A DNA stretch of 64,000 nucleotides, taken from F1-20-MAGs119 sp041164425 (GTDB lineage Bacteria > Actinomycetota > Acidimicrobiia > Acidimicrobiales > Ilumatobacteraceae). This document shows positions 1 through 7,428 of the stretch, piece by piece; position 1 is the stretch's first letter, and the number at the start of each line of letters is the position of its first letter. Position numbers and translations under genes: made by a program. The notes under the pieces are model-generated. The model searched no databases and had not been told where the DNA came from. It saw nothing but the letters and a program-made list of their open reading frames with translations. The DNA is taken from contig JBEAPO010000127.1 in NCBI GenBank assembly GCA_041164425.1, positions 52,691 through 116,690 on the forward strand. The letters run 5' to 3'.

Positions 1-368
1 AGAAAGCCGCGAGCAAAGCTGCAGCGCCGGTGGGTCCGTACACGCCTGTCGTGCGTGCCGGCGATTGGGTGATCGTCTCGGGCCAGTTGGGTCTGAAGGA
101 CGGCGTCATGGCCAAGGGTGTCGCGGCGCAAACCGGACAGGCTGTTGTGAACCTGAAGGCACGTCTCGCCGAGGCGGGCGTCACCATCAATGACGTGAAG
201 AAGACCCTGTGCTTCCTCACCGACATGGACACCTTCGCCACCTTCAATGAGGCGTACGTCGCCGGTTTCGGCAAGAGCCGTCCGGCGCGCAGCACCATCG
301 GTGTCGCGTCGCTGCCGGCGGGTGGCCAGGTGGAAATCGAAGCCTGGGCGTACAAGCCGCTACGGTGA
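1..368 (+). CDS. ridA: RidA family enamine/imine deaminase (5' partial)
   Basis: RidA/YjgF/UK114 proteins hydrolyse reactive 2-aminoacrylate-type enamines and imines released by PLP enzymes in the cytosol. The reading frame is open to the left edge: residues before the internal GTG at position 30 read KAASKAAAP and run into the family signature VGPYTPVV, so the true start lies outside the window. Visible family features are the YTPVVRAGDWVIVSGQLG core near the start of the visible part, a central NLKARLAEAG helix, and the C-terminal block ARSTIGVASLPAGGQVEIEAWA. The stop at 366-368 overlaps a possible GTG start of the next small ORF. It lies just upstream of an aminopurine-type deaminase, which may be functionally linked. 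Family assignment is secure; the specific substrate is not known. Confidence 0.9.
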   Translation, partial: KAASKAAAPVGPYTPVVRAGDWVIVSGQLGLKDGVMAKGVAAQTGQAVVNLKARLAEAGVTINDVKKTLCFLTDMDTFATFNEAYVAGFGKSRPARSTIGVASLPAGGQVEIEAWAYKPLR

Positions 369-373
369 CATCC

Positions 374-529
374 ATGCCGGGCGCAATCGTCATCGTTCTC
401 GCACTCCTCGCGTTCCCGATCATCGTCGGTCTGTCGACAGCAGCGATCGCTGCCGTGCTCGGTCACCTTCTGTGGAAGGACGGCGAGGCTCGCCACGCCG
501 ACAGCGAACTTCTCGACACCAACGTCTGA
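374..529 (+). CDS. small single-TM hypothetical protein (51 aa)
   Basis: This is a short open frame squeezed between ridA and the deaminase. From ATG 374 it encodes 51 residues: a hydrophobic segment (about residues 4-31, rich in Val, Ile, Leu and Ala) followed by a charged tail (WKDGEARHADSELLDTNV). A GTG at 365 overlapping the ridA stop would add three residues. Filling the gap exactly, with tight spacing to both neighbours (its stop ends 2 nt before the next start), argues for a real gene. I recognise no family. It would be a single-pass membrane peptide of unknown role. Confidence 0.55.
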   Translation: MPGAIVIVLALLAFPIIVGLSTAAIAAVLGHLLWKDGEARHADSELLDTNV

Positions 530-531
530 TC

Positions 532-1905
532 GTGTCGCGCGCCGATCTCCTGGTGCGCAACGCACGCCTGGTTGCGACGGTCGACGCTCAGCGACGTGAG
601 ATTCTCGGTGGCTGGGTCGCGGTCACCAGCGGCTTCGTGTCGGGAATCGGGTCGTCCATCGATCCTGCGCCATCCGCCGACACCGTCATCGATGCAACCG
701 ATTGTCTGGTGACGCCGGGTCTCATCAACACCCATCACCACCTGTACCAAAACCTCACGCGCGCTTATCCACCGATGACGAACGCCGCATTGTTCGGTTG
801 GTTGAAGACTCTTTATCCGCTCTGGGCGGCGATCGACGAAGAAGCCGTGCACGTCAGTGCGTGGGTGGGCCTGGCGGAGCTTGCACTGTCCGGTTGCACC
901 ACCTCGACCGATCACCTCTATCTCTATCCGCGCGGCGCGGGTGACTTGCTCGGTGCGGAAATCGCCGCCGCCCGGGATCTGGGTGTGCGCTTCCACCCGA
1001 CGCGCGGGTCGATGTCGCTGTCGGAAAAAGACGGTGGTCTGCCCCCCGACCACGTGGTGCAGGACGATGACACGATCCTTGCCCAGTCAGCCGAGGCCGT
1101 GGCGAAGTATCACGACAGGTCACACGGCGCGATGGTGCGGGTGGCACTCGCACCGTGCTCACCCTTCAGCGTGACCGAAGATCTGATGCGTCGCTCTGCC
1201 GAACTCGCCGAATCGCTCGACGTGCGACTGCACACCCACTTCGCGGAGAACAGCGAGGACGACGATTTCTCCGTGGCGACTTTCGGTTGCCGGCCGACCG
1301 AGTATCTCGAGCGCACGGGTTGGTGCACCGATCGCACGTGGGTCGCGCACTGCGTGATGCCGAACCACGATGAGGTTCAGCGTCTCGGGCGCGCAGGAAT
1401 CGGCGCGGCGCACTGCCCGAGCAGCAACCTCATCCTCGCTTCGGGCATCTCGCCCGTTGTTGATCTGCGCGCAGCGGGCGTGCACGTTGGTCTGGGTGTC
1501 GACGGTTCGGCCTCGGCCGACAGTGCGTCGTTGTGGCTCGAGGCACGTCAGGCGATGCTTCTCGCAAAGTTGCGCAGTGGTGCGGATGCTGGCACCGCTC
1601 GGATGGCCCTCGAGTGCGCCACCATCGGTGGCGCGGGCTGCCTCGGGCGACTCGGCGAAATCGGTGAGCTCAGCATCGGTGCCGTCGGTGACATCGCGGT
1701 GTGGTCGCTCACCGGTCCCGCGTTCGCGGGTGCTGTGGCCGACCCCGTCGAGGCATGGCTGCGTTGCGGGCCGATCGCCGCGCGCGACACCATCGTTCAG
1801 GGCCGACCGGTCGTACGCGGCGGTCAACTGGTGAACAATCGCGTCGACGAGATGTTGCGCTTGCACGACACCATCTCGCGGCGTATCCAACGAGTCGCGG
1901 GTTGA
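532..1905 (+). CDS. amidohydrolase, 8-oxoguanine deaminase-like
   Basis: This is a 457-aa metal-dependent amidohydrolase of the TrzN/AtzA/guanine deaminase group. The sequence closely follows the pattern of 8-oxoguanine deaminases (8-oxoguanine to urate plus ammonia). It has an N-terminal beta-sandwich, then the metal motif NTHHHLYQN (His68, His70), a WLKTLYPLWA block, SGCTTSTDHLYLYP, LHTHFAEN with another metal His, WVAHC, and the catalytic Asp in GLGVDGSASADS. GTG 532 is chosen because the family N-terminus (DLLVRNARLVATVD) begins there; the open frame extends upstream through other genes and has no family match. The stop overlaps the TTG start of the next gene. Related families deaminate other purines or triazines, so the substrate is inferred. 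Confidence 0.85.
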   Translation: MSRADLLVRNARLVATVDAQRREILGGWVAVTSGFVSGIGSSIDPAPSADTVIDATDCLVTPGLINTHHHLYQNLTRAYPPMTNAALFGWLKTLYPLWAAIDEEAVHVSAWVGLAELALSGCTTSTDHLYLYPRGAGDLLGAEIAAARDLGVRFHPTRGSMSLSEKDGGLPPDHVVQDDDTILAQSAEAVAKYHDRSHGAMVRVALAPCSPFSVTEDLMRRSAELAESLDVRLHTHFAENSEDDDFSVATFGCRPTEYLERTGWCTDRTWVAHCVMPNHDEVQRLGRAGIGAAHCPSSNLILASGISPVVDLRAAGVHVGLGVDGSASADSASLWLEARQAMLLAKLRSGADAGTARMALECATIGGAGCLGRLGEIGELSIGAVGDIAVWSLTGPAFAGAVADPVEAWLRCGPIAARDTIVQGRPVVRGGQLVNNRVDEMLRLHDTISRRIQRVAG

Positions 1906-2471
1906 ACGCCTTCCTCGTCAGTTTCGGGGTCATCTTCGTTGCCGAACTCGGCGACAAGAGCCAGTTGATGGCACTGGCCTTCGCGACCCGGTACAAGCCG
2001 CTTCCCGTTCTCGTTGCGATCACGATTGCAACCGCCATCGTGCACCTCGCGTCGGTGGCGATCGGCGCCGTGGTTGGCGCGGCACTGCCGACGCGCCCGA
2101 TCAATGCGATCGCCGCCGCGGCATTCGTGGTGTTCGGACTGTGGACACTGCGAGGTGACGAGTTGACGAGCGAGGACGAGGAGCGCGCCAAGCGCACCGC
2201 GCGTCACGTCATCGTCTCGGTCGGCACGGTGTTCTTTCTCGCCGAATTGGGCGACAAGACGATGCTCGCCACCGTCACGCTCGCGACGCGTGAGGGAGTG
2301 GTGGGTACGTGGCTCGGGTCGACGCTCGGCATGGTCGCGGCCGATGCATTGGCGATCGTCGTGGGGCGAGCTCTCGGCTCGCGCCTTCCCGAGCGCGCGA
2401 TCAGGGCCGGTGCGGCGGTTGCGTTCTTCGTCTTCGCAGTCGTGCTGGGCGTCGAAGCGTTTCGCGGCTGA
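1902..2471 (+). CDS. TMEM165/GDT1 (UPF0016) family membrane transporter
   Basis: This 189-aa protein has six predicted membrane helices in two inverted halves, each carrying the family motif: ELGDKS near residues 15-20 and ELGDKT in the second half. UPF0016 proteins are Ca2+/Mn2+ (H+ antiport) carriers; bacterial members such as Mnx export manganese across the cytoplasmic membrane. TTG 1902 is chosen because it overlaps the TGA of the deaminase (TTGA) and begins directly with the first helix (NAFLVSFGVIFVAELGDK). A charged loop (ELTSEDEERAKR) separates the halves. The gene ends back-to-back with glnR: the two opposing stop codons abut as TGATCA. Confidence 0.88.
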   Translation: MNAFLVSFGVIFVAELGDKSQLMALAFATRYKPLPVLVAITIATAIVHLASVAIGAVVGAALPTRPINAIAAAAFVVFGLWTLRGDELTSEDEERAKRTARHVIVSVGTVFFLAELGDKTMLATVTLATREGVVGTWLGSTLGMVAADALAIVVGRALGSRLPERAIRAGAAVAFFVFAVVLGVEAFRG

Positions 2472-3167
2472 TCAGCCGTTCCAGCGCGACTGGCCGAAGC
2501 GGTAGCCGACGCTGCGCACCGTCTGGATCAGGTTGGCGTGTTCTTCGCCCAACTTCGCACGCAGACGACGGATGTGAACGTCGACGGTGCGTGCGCCGCC
2601 GTAGTACTCGTAACCCCAGACGCGCGAGAGCAACATCTCGCGCGTGAACACCTTGCCTGGGTTCTGAGCGAGGAACTTCAAGAGTTCGTACTCCATGAAC
2701 GTGAGATCGAGTGAGTGACCTTCGAAGGTGGCCTGATAGGTCTCGAGGTTGAGCACGAGACCTCCGTACTCGATGAGTTCGGCGCGTGTGACCGCACCCT
2801 CTGAGAACGTGAGGTGCCGCAGGCGCGCTTCGAGTTCGCGCGGGTGGAACGGCGTCAGACAGAAGTCGTCGAAAGCGTCGTCGCGCATTTCCAACTGCCC
2901 GAGTTCGGCTCCGGAAATGAGAAGGAGAATCGGACACGGTAACGCGTCGCGACGTCGCAGTGCGCGACAGAAAGCCCACGCCCCTTCGGGGTTCTGGTCG
3001 CAGGTGACGACCGCACCCGCCCACCCGCCCGCAGGTTCGTGTTCCAGCGCCTCGTCGGGCGATGCGACGGCCTTCCACCTGTAACCGGCGAGGTCGAGGG
3101 TCCGCGCGAGGTCGGCGGCCGGCGGGTCGGGCCAGACGACGAGGAAGTCAGGCGACGCGGACGACAT
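2472..3167 (-). CDS. glnR: GlnR-like atypical OmpR-family response regulator
   Basis: This 231-aa regulator has a degenerate receiver domain (about 1-120) and a C-terminal winged helix (about 130-228, with FMEYELLKFLAQNPGKVFTR and a TVDVHIRRLRAKLG recognition region). The receiver keeps an Asp at 57 (VVTCDQN) but lacks the usual N-terminal acidic pair and the conserved Lys (LTPFHP in place of TKPF). This matches the known phosphorylation-independent GlnR of actinobacteria, the master activator/repressor of nitrogen genes. It starts 3 nt after the glnA stop, so the likely operon is glnII-glnA-glnR, and a matching operator lies upstream of glnII. No cognate sensor kinase is adjacent. Confidence is high for the family and good for GlnR itself. 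Confidence 0.85.
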   Translation of the reverse strand: MSSASPDFLVVWPDPPAADLARTLDLAGYRWKAVASPDEALEHEPAGGWAGAVVTCDQNPEGAWAFCRALRRRDALPCPILLLISGAELGQLEMRDDAFDDFCLTPFHPRELEARLRHLTFSEGAVTRAELIEYGGLVLNLETYQATFEGHSLDLTFMEYELLKFLAQNPGKVFTREMLLSRVWGYEYYGGARTVDVHIRRLRAKLGEEHANLIQTVRSVGYRFGQSRWNG

Positions 3168-3170
3168 CTG

Positions 3171-4517
3171 TTAGAGCGACCTCAGGTAGCGGTTGACCTC
3201 GAACGGCGTGACCTGCGTCTTGTAGCCGCGCCATTCGTTGCGCTTGTTGCGCAGGAACCATTCGAAGATGTGTTCGCCGAGAGCATCGTGGACGAGTTCC
3301 GAGCGCTCCATCAGATTCAACGCGTCAGAGAGCGACTGCGGGAGTTGGCCGATACCCAACTTCGTGAGCGCGGTGTCGTCCATCTCGAAGAGGTTGGCGT
3401 CGGCCTCGACCGGAAGTTCGTAGCCCTCGGCGATGCCCTTCATGCCCGCTGCGAGGAGAACCGAGAAAGCGAGGTAGGGGTTCGCGGCAGGGTCGGGCGA
3501 ACGGTACTCGATGCGCGTCGCGAGGGGGTTGCCCTTCTTCGGCACCGGAACACGTATGAGACCGCTGCGGTTGTTGCGCGCCCAGGAAATGTGCACGGGC
3601 GCCTCGAAGCCGGGAACCAAACGCTTGTAGCTGTTGACGGTCTGGTTGGTGACGGCGGTGATCTCGGCGGCGTGGCGCAGAAGACCTGCCATGAACGACT
3701 TCGCCGTTGTGGAGAGGTTGTACGGGTCGGACTCGTCGTAGAACGCGTTGTCGCTGCCGCGGAAGAGCGAGAGGTGAAGGTGCATGCCCGAGCCTTGAAC
3801 TCCCTCGAGAGGTTTGGGCATGAACGTGGCGTGCACGCCGTGCGCTGCGGCGACTTCCTTCACCGCGAGACGGAACGTCATCACGCTGTCGGCCATGGTC
3901 AACGCGTCGGTGTGGCGAAGGTCGATTTCGTGTTGGCTGGGTGCGTCTTCGTGGAAGCTGTACTCGACGGGAATGCCCATCGTTTCGAGCGTGCGAATGG
4001 TTTCTTTGCGCAACGACGTCGACATGTCGGAAGTGGTGAGGTCGAAGAACCCACCTTCGTCGAGCGGTTGGGGTGTTTCACCCGGCTTGGGTGGTGCGAA
4101 GTAGAAGTACTCGATGTCGGGGGCGACGTAGAACGAGAAGCCCTTTTCGACGGCCGCGTCGAGGTTGCGACGTAGAACCTGTCGCGGGTCACCGTTGAAC
4201 GGCGTGACGTCGAGGTTGTGGATGTTGCAAAAGACGCGCGCCTCGGTGCCCTTCGGGTCGGCCCATGGCAACACCTCGAATGTGTTCGGGTCGGGGATCG
4301 CGAGAACGTCGGCTTCCTGCACGCGACTGAACCCTTCGATGGATGACCCGTCGAAGGTCATGCCGTCGATCAGTGCGTTTTCCAGTTCGGCCGGGCTGAT
4401 GGCAAAGGACTTCAGGTTGCCGAGGATGTCGGTGAACCACAGCCGCACGAGACGTACGCCGCGCTCCTCGACGGTGCGAAGGACGTAGTCACGCTGCTGT
4501 TCTTGCTGTTCGAGCAT
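3171..4517 (-). CDS. glnA: glutamine synthetase type I (GlnA2/GSI-alpha-like)
   Basis: This 448-aa enzyme makes glutamine from glutamate, ammonia and ATP. Signature blocks are DGSSIEGF near residue 55, the metal-ligand region EYSFHEDAPSQHEID, KPLEGVQGSGMHLHLSLF, and NRSGLIRVP with RIEYRSPDPAANPYLAF. The length and the C-terminus (IFEWFLRNKRNEWRGY) resemble actinobacterial GlnA2 and other GSI-alpha enzymes, and I see no NLYDLP adenylylation loop. ATG 4517 is preferred because GGGAG lies 8 nt upstream; an alternative ATG at 4526 sits almost on that Shine-Dalgarno. It lies between glnII and glnR on the same strand. A hairpin terminator separates it from glnII, so it may depend on readthrough or on its own short promoter. 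Confidence 0.93.
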   Translation of the reverse strand: MLEQQEQQRDYVLRTVEERGVRLVRLWFTDILGNLKSFAISPAELENALIDGMTFDGSSIEGFSRVQEADVLAIPDPNTFEVLPWADPKGTEARVFCNIHNLDVTPFNGDPRQVLRRNLDAAVEKGFSFYVAPDIEYFYFAPPKPGETPQPLDEGGFFDLTTSDMSTSLRKETIRTLETMGIPVEYSFHEDAPSQHEIDLRHTDALTMADSVMTFRLAVKEVAAAHGVHATFMPKPLEGVQGSGMHLHLSLFRGSDNAFYDESDPYNLSTTAKSFMAGLLRHAAEITAVTNQTVNSYKRLVPGFEAPVHISWARNNRSGLIRVPVPKKGNPLATRIEYRSPDPAANPYLAFSVLLAAGMKGIAEGYELPVEADANLFEMDDTALTKLGIGQLPQSLSDALNLMERSELVHDALGEHIFEWFLRNKRNEWRGYKTQVTPFEVNRYLRSL

Positions 4518-4576
4518 CTCGCTCATCTCCCAAGTCTGCCGTTGTTCTTGCCGAATGTGCTCAGCCGAAAAGCGAA

Positions 4577-4598
4577 CCGGGGGCCCGAAGGCCCCCGG
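4577..4598 (-). terminator. intrinsic terminator after glnII
   Basis: A perfect 9-bp GC stem (CCGGGGGCC / GGCCCCCGG) with a CGAA loop lies between the glnII stop and the glnA start. On the minus strand it is followed by a T-rich stretch (TTCGCTTTTCG). It probably ends or attenuates glnII transcription before glnA. Confidence 0.7.
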
Positions 4599-4635
4599 AA
4601 CACGTTTTCGGTTGTGGTCTTGCGTGGACGGCGGT

Positions 4636-5646
4636 TCAGGCGCCGCAGACCGTCTCGAGGATGAGACGGGTGACCGTGTACGGGTCGCAGTTGGCGTTCG
4701 GGCGACGGTCTTCCGCGTAGCCCTTGCCGTCGCGGGCCACTGTCCACGGAATGCGGATAGAGGCGCCGCGGTGGGAGACGCCGTAGCTGAATTTGTTCCA
4801 CGGCGCAGTCTCATGCTTGCCCGTGAGGCGGCTCTGGATGTCGTGACCGTAGTTCTCGACGTGCTCCATGACGCGGGTGCCGATGGCTTCGCATGCGGCG
4901 GTGATCGCCTTCATGTCCTTGTCCTCGCGCATCGCCTTCGTGGAGAAGTTCGTGTGTGCGCCCGCACCGTTCCAGTCACCCTTCTGGGGTTTGGCGGCAA
5001 GCGAGATGACGACGTCGAAGTCCTCGGCGATGCGGTGGAGCAACCAACGTGCGACGGTGAGGTGGTCGGACACGGTGAGTGCATCGGCGGCGCCGATCTG
5101 GAACTCCCACTGTCCGGGCATCACTTCGGCGTTGGTTCCCTCGATGAGAAGGCCGGCTTCCATGCAAGCTTCGGTGTGCTCTTCGATGATCTGACGACCA
5201 ACGACGCGACCCGCGCCGACGCCGCAGTAATACGGACCCTGGGGAGCGGGCATGCCGCCACCTACCGGGAAACCAAACGGTGTGCCGTCAACGCGCATCA
5301 TCGTGTATTCCTGCTCGATGCCGTAGATCATTTCTGCCGATTTGTACTTCTCGGCAGCTGCGGCGCATGCAGCACGCGTGTTGGTCGGATGCGGCTCGCC
5401 GGTTTGGGCGAGAAGAACTTCACAGAGGACGAGGATGTTCTTGCCACCACGAATCGGGTCGGGGCACGAGAAGACGGGCTTCAGCGCGCAGTCCGACTTG
5501 TCGCCGGTTGCCTGCTCGGTCGATGAACCGTCGAAGCCCCACATTGGCGGGGTGGTGACGTTGTCCGCGAGGATCTTGGTCTTCGAGCGCAGCAGCGGCG
5601 TTGGCTCGGTGCCGTCAATCCAGATGTATTCCGCCTGATAGGGCAC
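4636..5646 (-). CDS. glnII: glutamine synthetase type II (eukaryote-type)
   Basis: This 336-aa GSII enzyme is of the short eukaryotic type also found in Streptomyces, Frankia and rhizobia. Motifs seen are YIWIDGTEPTPLLRSKT at the N-terminus, WGFDGSST, CPDPIRGG, the active-site segment IYGIEQEYTM, GTNAEVMPGQWEFQIG, the ATP-binding GDWNGAGAHTNFST and RGASIRIP. GTG 5646 is chosen because AAGGAG lies 6 nt upstream and it begins VPYQAEYIW; a very long open frame continues upstream antisense to nadE but is non-coding. Upstream lie a four-box GlnR-type operator and the divergent nadE promoter. With glnA it gives the cell both GS types under apparent nitrogen control. Confidence 0.95.
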   Translation of the reverse strand: MPYQAEYIWIDGTEPTPLLRSKTKILADNVTTPPMWGFDGSSTEQATGDKSDCALKPVFSCPDPIRGGKNILVLCEVLLAQTGEPHPTNTRAACAAAAEKYKSAEMIYGIEQEYTMMRVDGTPFGFPVGGGMPAPQGPYYCGVGAGRVVGRQIIEEHTEACMEAGLLIEGTNAEVMPGQWEFQIGAADALTVSDHLTVARWLLHRIAEDFDVVISLAAKPQKGDWNGAGAHTNFSTKAMREDKDMKAITAACEAIGTRVMEHVENYGHDIQSRLTGKHETAPWNKFSYGVSHRGASIRIPWTVARDGKGYAEDRRPNANCDPYTVTRLILETVCGA

Positions 5647-5701
5647 TTGGGTCTCCTTCACAATGAGGGGTTCTGAACGGTGCACATCCTGCCGTGGGGC
5701 A

Positions 5702-5739
5702 GTTTCCCTTCCGTGTCCCGATTGTGAACGCTGTGTAAA
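5702..5739 (-). promoter_or_regulatory. candidate GlnR operator of glnII
   Basis: Reading toward glnII, the minus strand contains TTTAC-n6-TTCAC-n6-GACAC-n6-GAAAC. Four AC dinucleotides are spaced exactly 11 bp apart (AC-n9-AC repeated), and the last box matches GAAAC perfectly. The known actinobacterial GlnR operator is GTNAC-n6-GAAAC, often duplicated. It lies 55 bp upstream of the glnII start, and the regulator gene is in the same cluster. Confidence 0.65.
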
Positions 5740-5763
5740 GACGCACGGCGACGGACCCGTGGG

Positions 5764-5769
5764 TAGCCT
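5764..5769 (+). promoter_or_regulatory. -10 element of nadE (leaderless type)
   Basis: TAGCCT lies 6 nt before GTG 5776. No Shine-Dalgarno precedes the start, so the transcript probably begins at or next to the start codon. Confidence 0.55.
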
Positions 5770-5775
5770 CTCGCC

Positions 5776-7428
5776 GTGGCGAAACTGCGCCTCGGACTGG
5801 CCCAAATCAACCCCACAGTGGGAAATCTGGCGGACAACACCGCTGTGATTTCGCGTGCCTACGCCGCCGCTGCTGCCGGGGGCTGTGACGTCGTGGCCTT
5901 CCCCGAACTCGCCATCACGGGGTACCCGCCCGAAGATCTCGTTTTGAAGCCCGGTTTCATCGCCGACAACCGCAGTGCACTCGAGGAACTGGTTGCCGCG
6001 ACCCGTGCCACCACGCTCATCGTCGGGTTCGTCGACCATGCCGAGATGGCGGTCAACGGTGTCACCGAACGACTCCTCTTCAACGCCGCGGCCATCGCGC
6101 GGGATGGTCGGCTGCTCGGCATCTACCGCAAGCAGCTGCTGCCGAACTACAGCGTCTTCGACGAAGAGCGTTACTTCGTACCCGGTCCCGACGACCAGTC
6201 GATATTCGAGATCGCAGGTCACGGTGTCGCGGTATCTATTTGCGAAGACTTGTGGGCCGAAGGACCGGTTGCGTACCAGGCATCGCAAGGCGCACGCGTG
6301 ATCATCAGCATCAATGGATCGCCCTTTCATCGCGAAAAGCCCGAGGTGCGGCGAGATCTCGTTTCGGCGCGTGCACGCGCGAACGGTGTCGTGCTGGCCT
6401 ACGTCAACCAAGTGGGTGGCCAGGACGAACTGGTCTTCGACGGGGGTTCGCTTGTCGCCGACGCGCGCGGTGCGGTCGTCGCGCAGAGTCCCTTCTTTGC
6501 CGATGATTTGTTGGTCGTCGACATCTCCGATGACGGAACCGTCACGACTCTCGAAGGCGGGGCATCGGGTGCACCATCCGACGATCTCGGCCAGGTCTAC
6601 GACGCACTGGTGGTGGGAACGCGCGACTACGTGCGCAAGAACGGATTCACCGATGTTGTGCTTGGCCTGTCGGGTGGTATCGATTCGGCGCTGGTCGCTG
6701 CAATCGCAGTCGATGCACTTGGCGCCGAGCACGTACACGGTGTCTCTATGCCGTCGCGCTACTCGAGCGATGGCTCGCGCACCGACGCAGTGAAATTGGC
6801 GGCGAACCTCGGCATTGATCTGCAGACAATCGAGATCGAACCCGCATTCGCCGCGTATCTCGGAATGCTCGACAACGCGTTCGCGGGCAAGCCCGCCGAC
6901 CTCACGGAAGAGAATCTGCAGAGCCGAGTGCGTGGCACCGTCGTCATGGCGTTGTCGAACAAGCACGGCTGGATGGTCCTCACCACGGGAAACAAGAGTG
7001 AGATGGCGGTCGGTTATTTCACGCTGTACGGCGACTCGGTGGGCGGTTACGCGGTCATCAAGGACGTGTTCAAGCTGACCGTTTACGACCTGTGCCACCA
7101 CGTCAACCGTCGCGCGGGTCGCGAGGTGATTCCCCGTGAGATCATCGAAAAGCCGCCGTCAGCCGAGCTGCGCCCCGACCAGCGCGACGACCAGTCGTTG
7201 CCGCCGTACGAGATTCTCGACCCGATTCTCGAGATGTACGTCGAAGACGACATGACAGCGGGAGACATCGTTGCTCTGGGTCACGACGAGGCGTTGGTCC
7301 GGCGGATCGCGCGCCTCGTCGACCTGAACGAATACAAGCGGCGTCAGTGTGCGCCGGGTGTGCGCATCAGTACGAAGGCGTTCGGCAAGGACCGGCGATT
7401 GCCGATCACGAACGCGTATCGCGGATGA
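5776..7428 (+). CDS. nadE: glutamine-dependent NAD+ synthetase
   Basis: This 550-aa two-domain enzyme amidates nicotinate adenine dinucleotide to NAD+, the last step of NAD synthesis. The N-terminal nitrilase-like glutaminase (about 1-260) has the expected triad Glu44 (FPELAITG), Lys119 (YRKQLLPNY) and Cys156 (SICEDLW). The C-terminal synthetase has the P-loop-like SGGIDS at 299-304, SRYSS, TTGNKSEMAVGY and the KPPSAELRPDQ.D block. Glutamine supplies the ammonia, which fits its position divergent from two glutamine synthetases. The GTG start begins AKLRLGLAQINPTVG, the normal family N-terminus. The 3' end overlaps the convergent MFS gene by 23 bp. Confidence 0.95.
   Translation: MAKLRLGLAQINPTVGNLADNTAVISRAYAAAAAGGCDVVAFPELAITGYPPEDLVLKPGFIADNRSALEELVAATRATTLIVGFVDHAEMAVNGVTERLLFNAAAIARDGRLLGIYRKQLLPNYSVFDEERYFVPGPDDQSIFEIAGHGVAVSICEDLWAEGPVAYQASQGARVIISINGSPFHREKPEVRRDLVSARARANGVVLAYVNQVGGQDELVFDGGSLVADARGAVVAQSPFFADDLLVVDISDDGTVTTLEGGASGAPSDDLGQVYDALVVGTRDYVRKNGFTDVVLGLSGGIDSALVAAIAVDALGAEHVHGVSMPSRYSSDGSRTDAVKLAANLGIDLQTIEIEPAFAAYLGMLDNAFAGKPADLTEENLQSRVRGTVVMALSNKHGWMVLTTGNKSEMAVGYFTLYGDSVGGYAVIKDVFKLTVYDLCHHVNRRAGREVIPREIIEKPPSAELRPDQRDDQSLPPYEILDPILEMYVEDDMTAGDIVALGHDEALVRRIARLVDLNEYKRRQCAPGVRISTKAFGKDRRLPITNAYRG

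Noticed and set aside
4518..4635. A GlnR operator before glnA
   Set aside because: AC dinucleotides there are spaced 10 bp apart (AC-n8-AC) instead of 11, and the region is mostly occupied by the glnII terminator.
4636..7101. An 821-codon open frame on the minus strand running through nadE and glnII
   Set aside because: Only the last 336 codons (from GTG 5646) match a protein family. The upstream part is antisense to nadE, whose family motifs are complete, and reflects high GC content.
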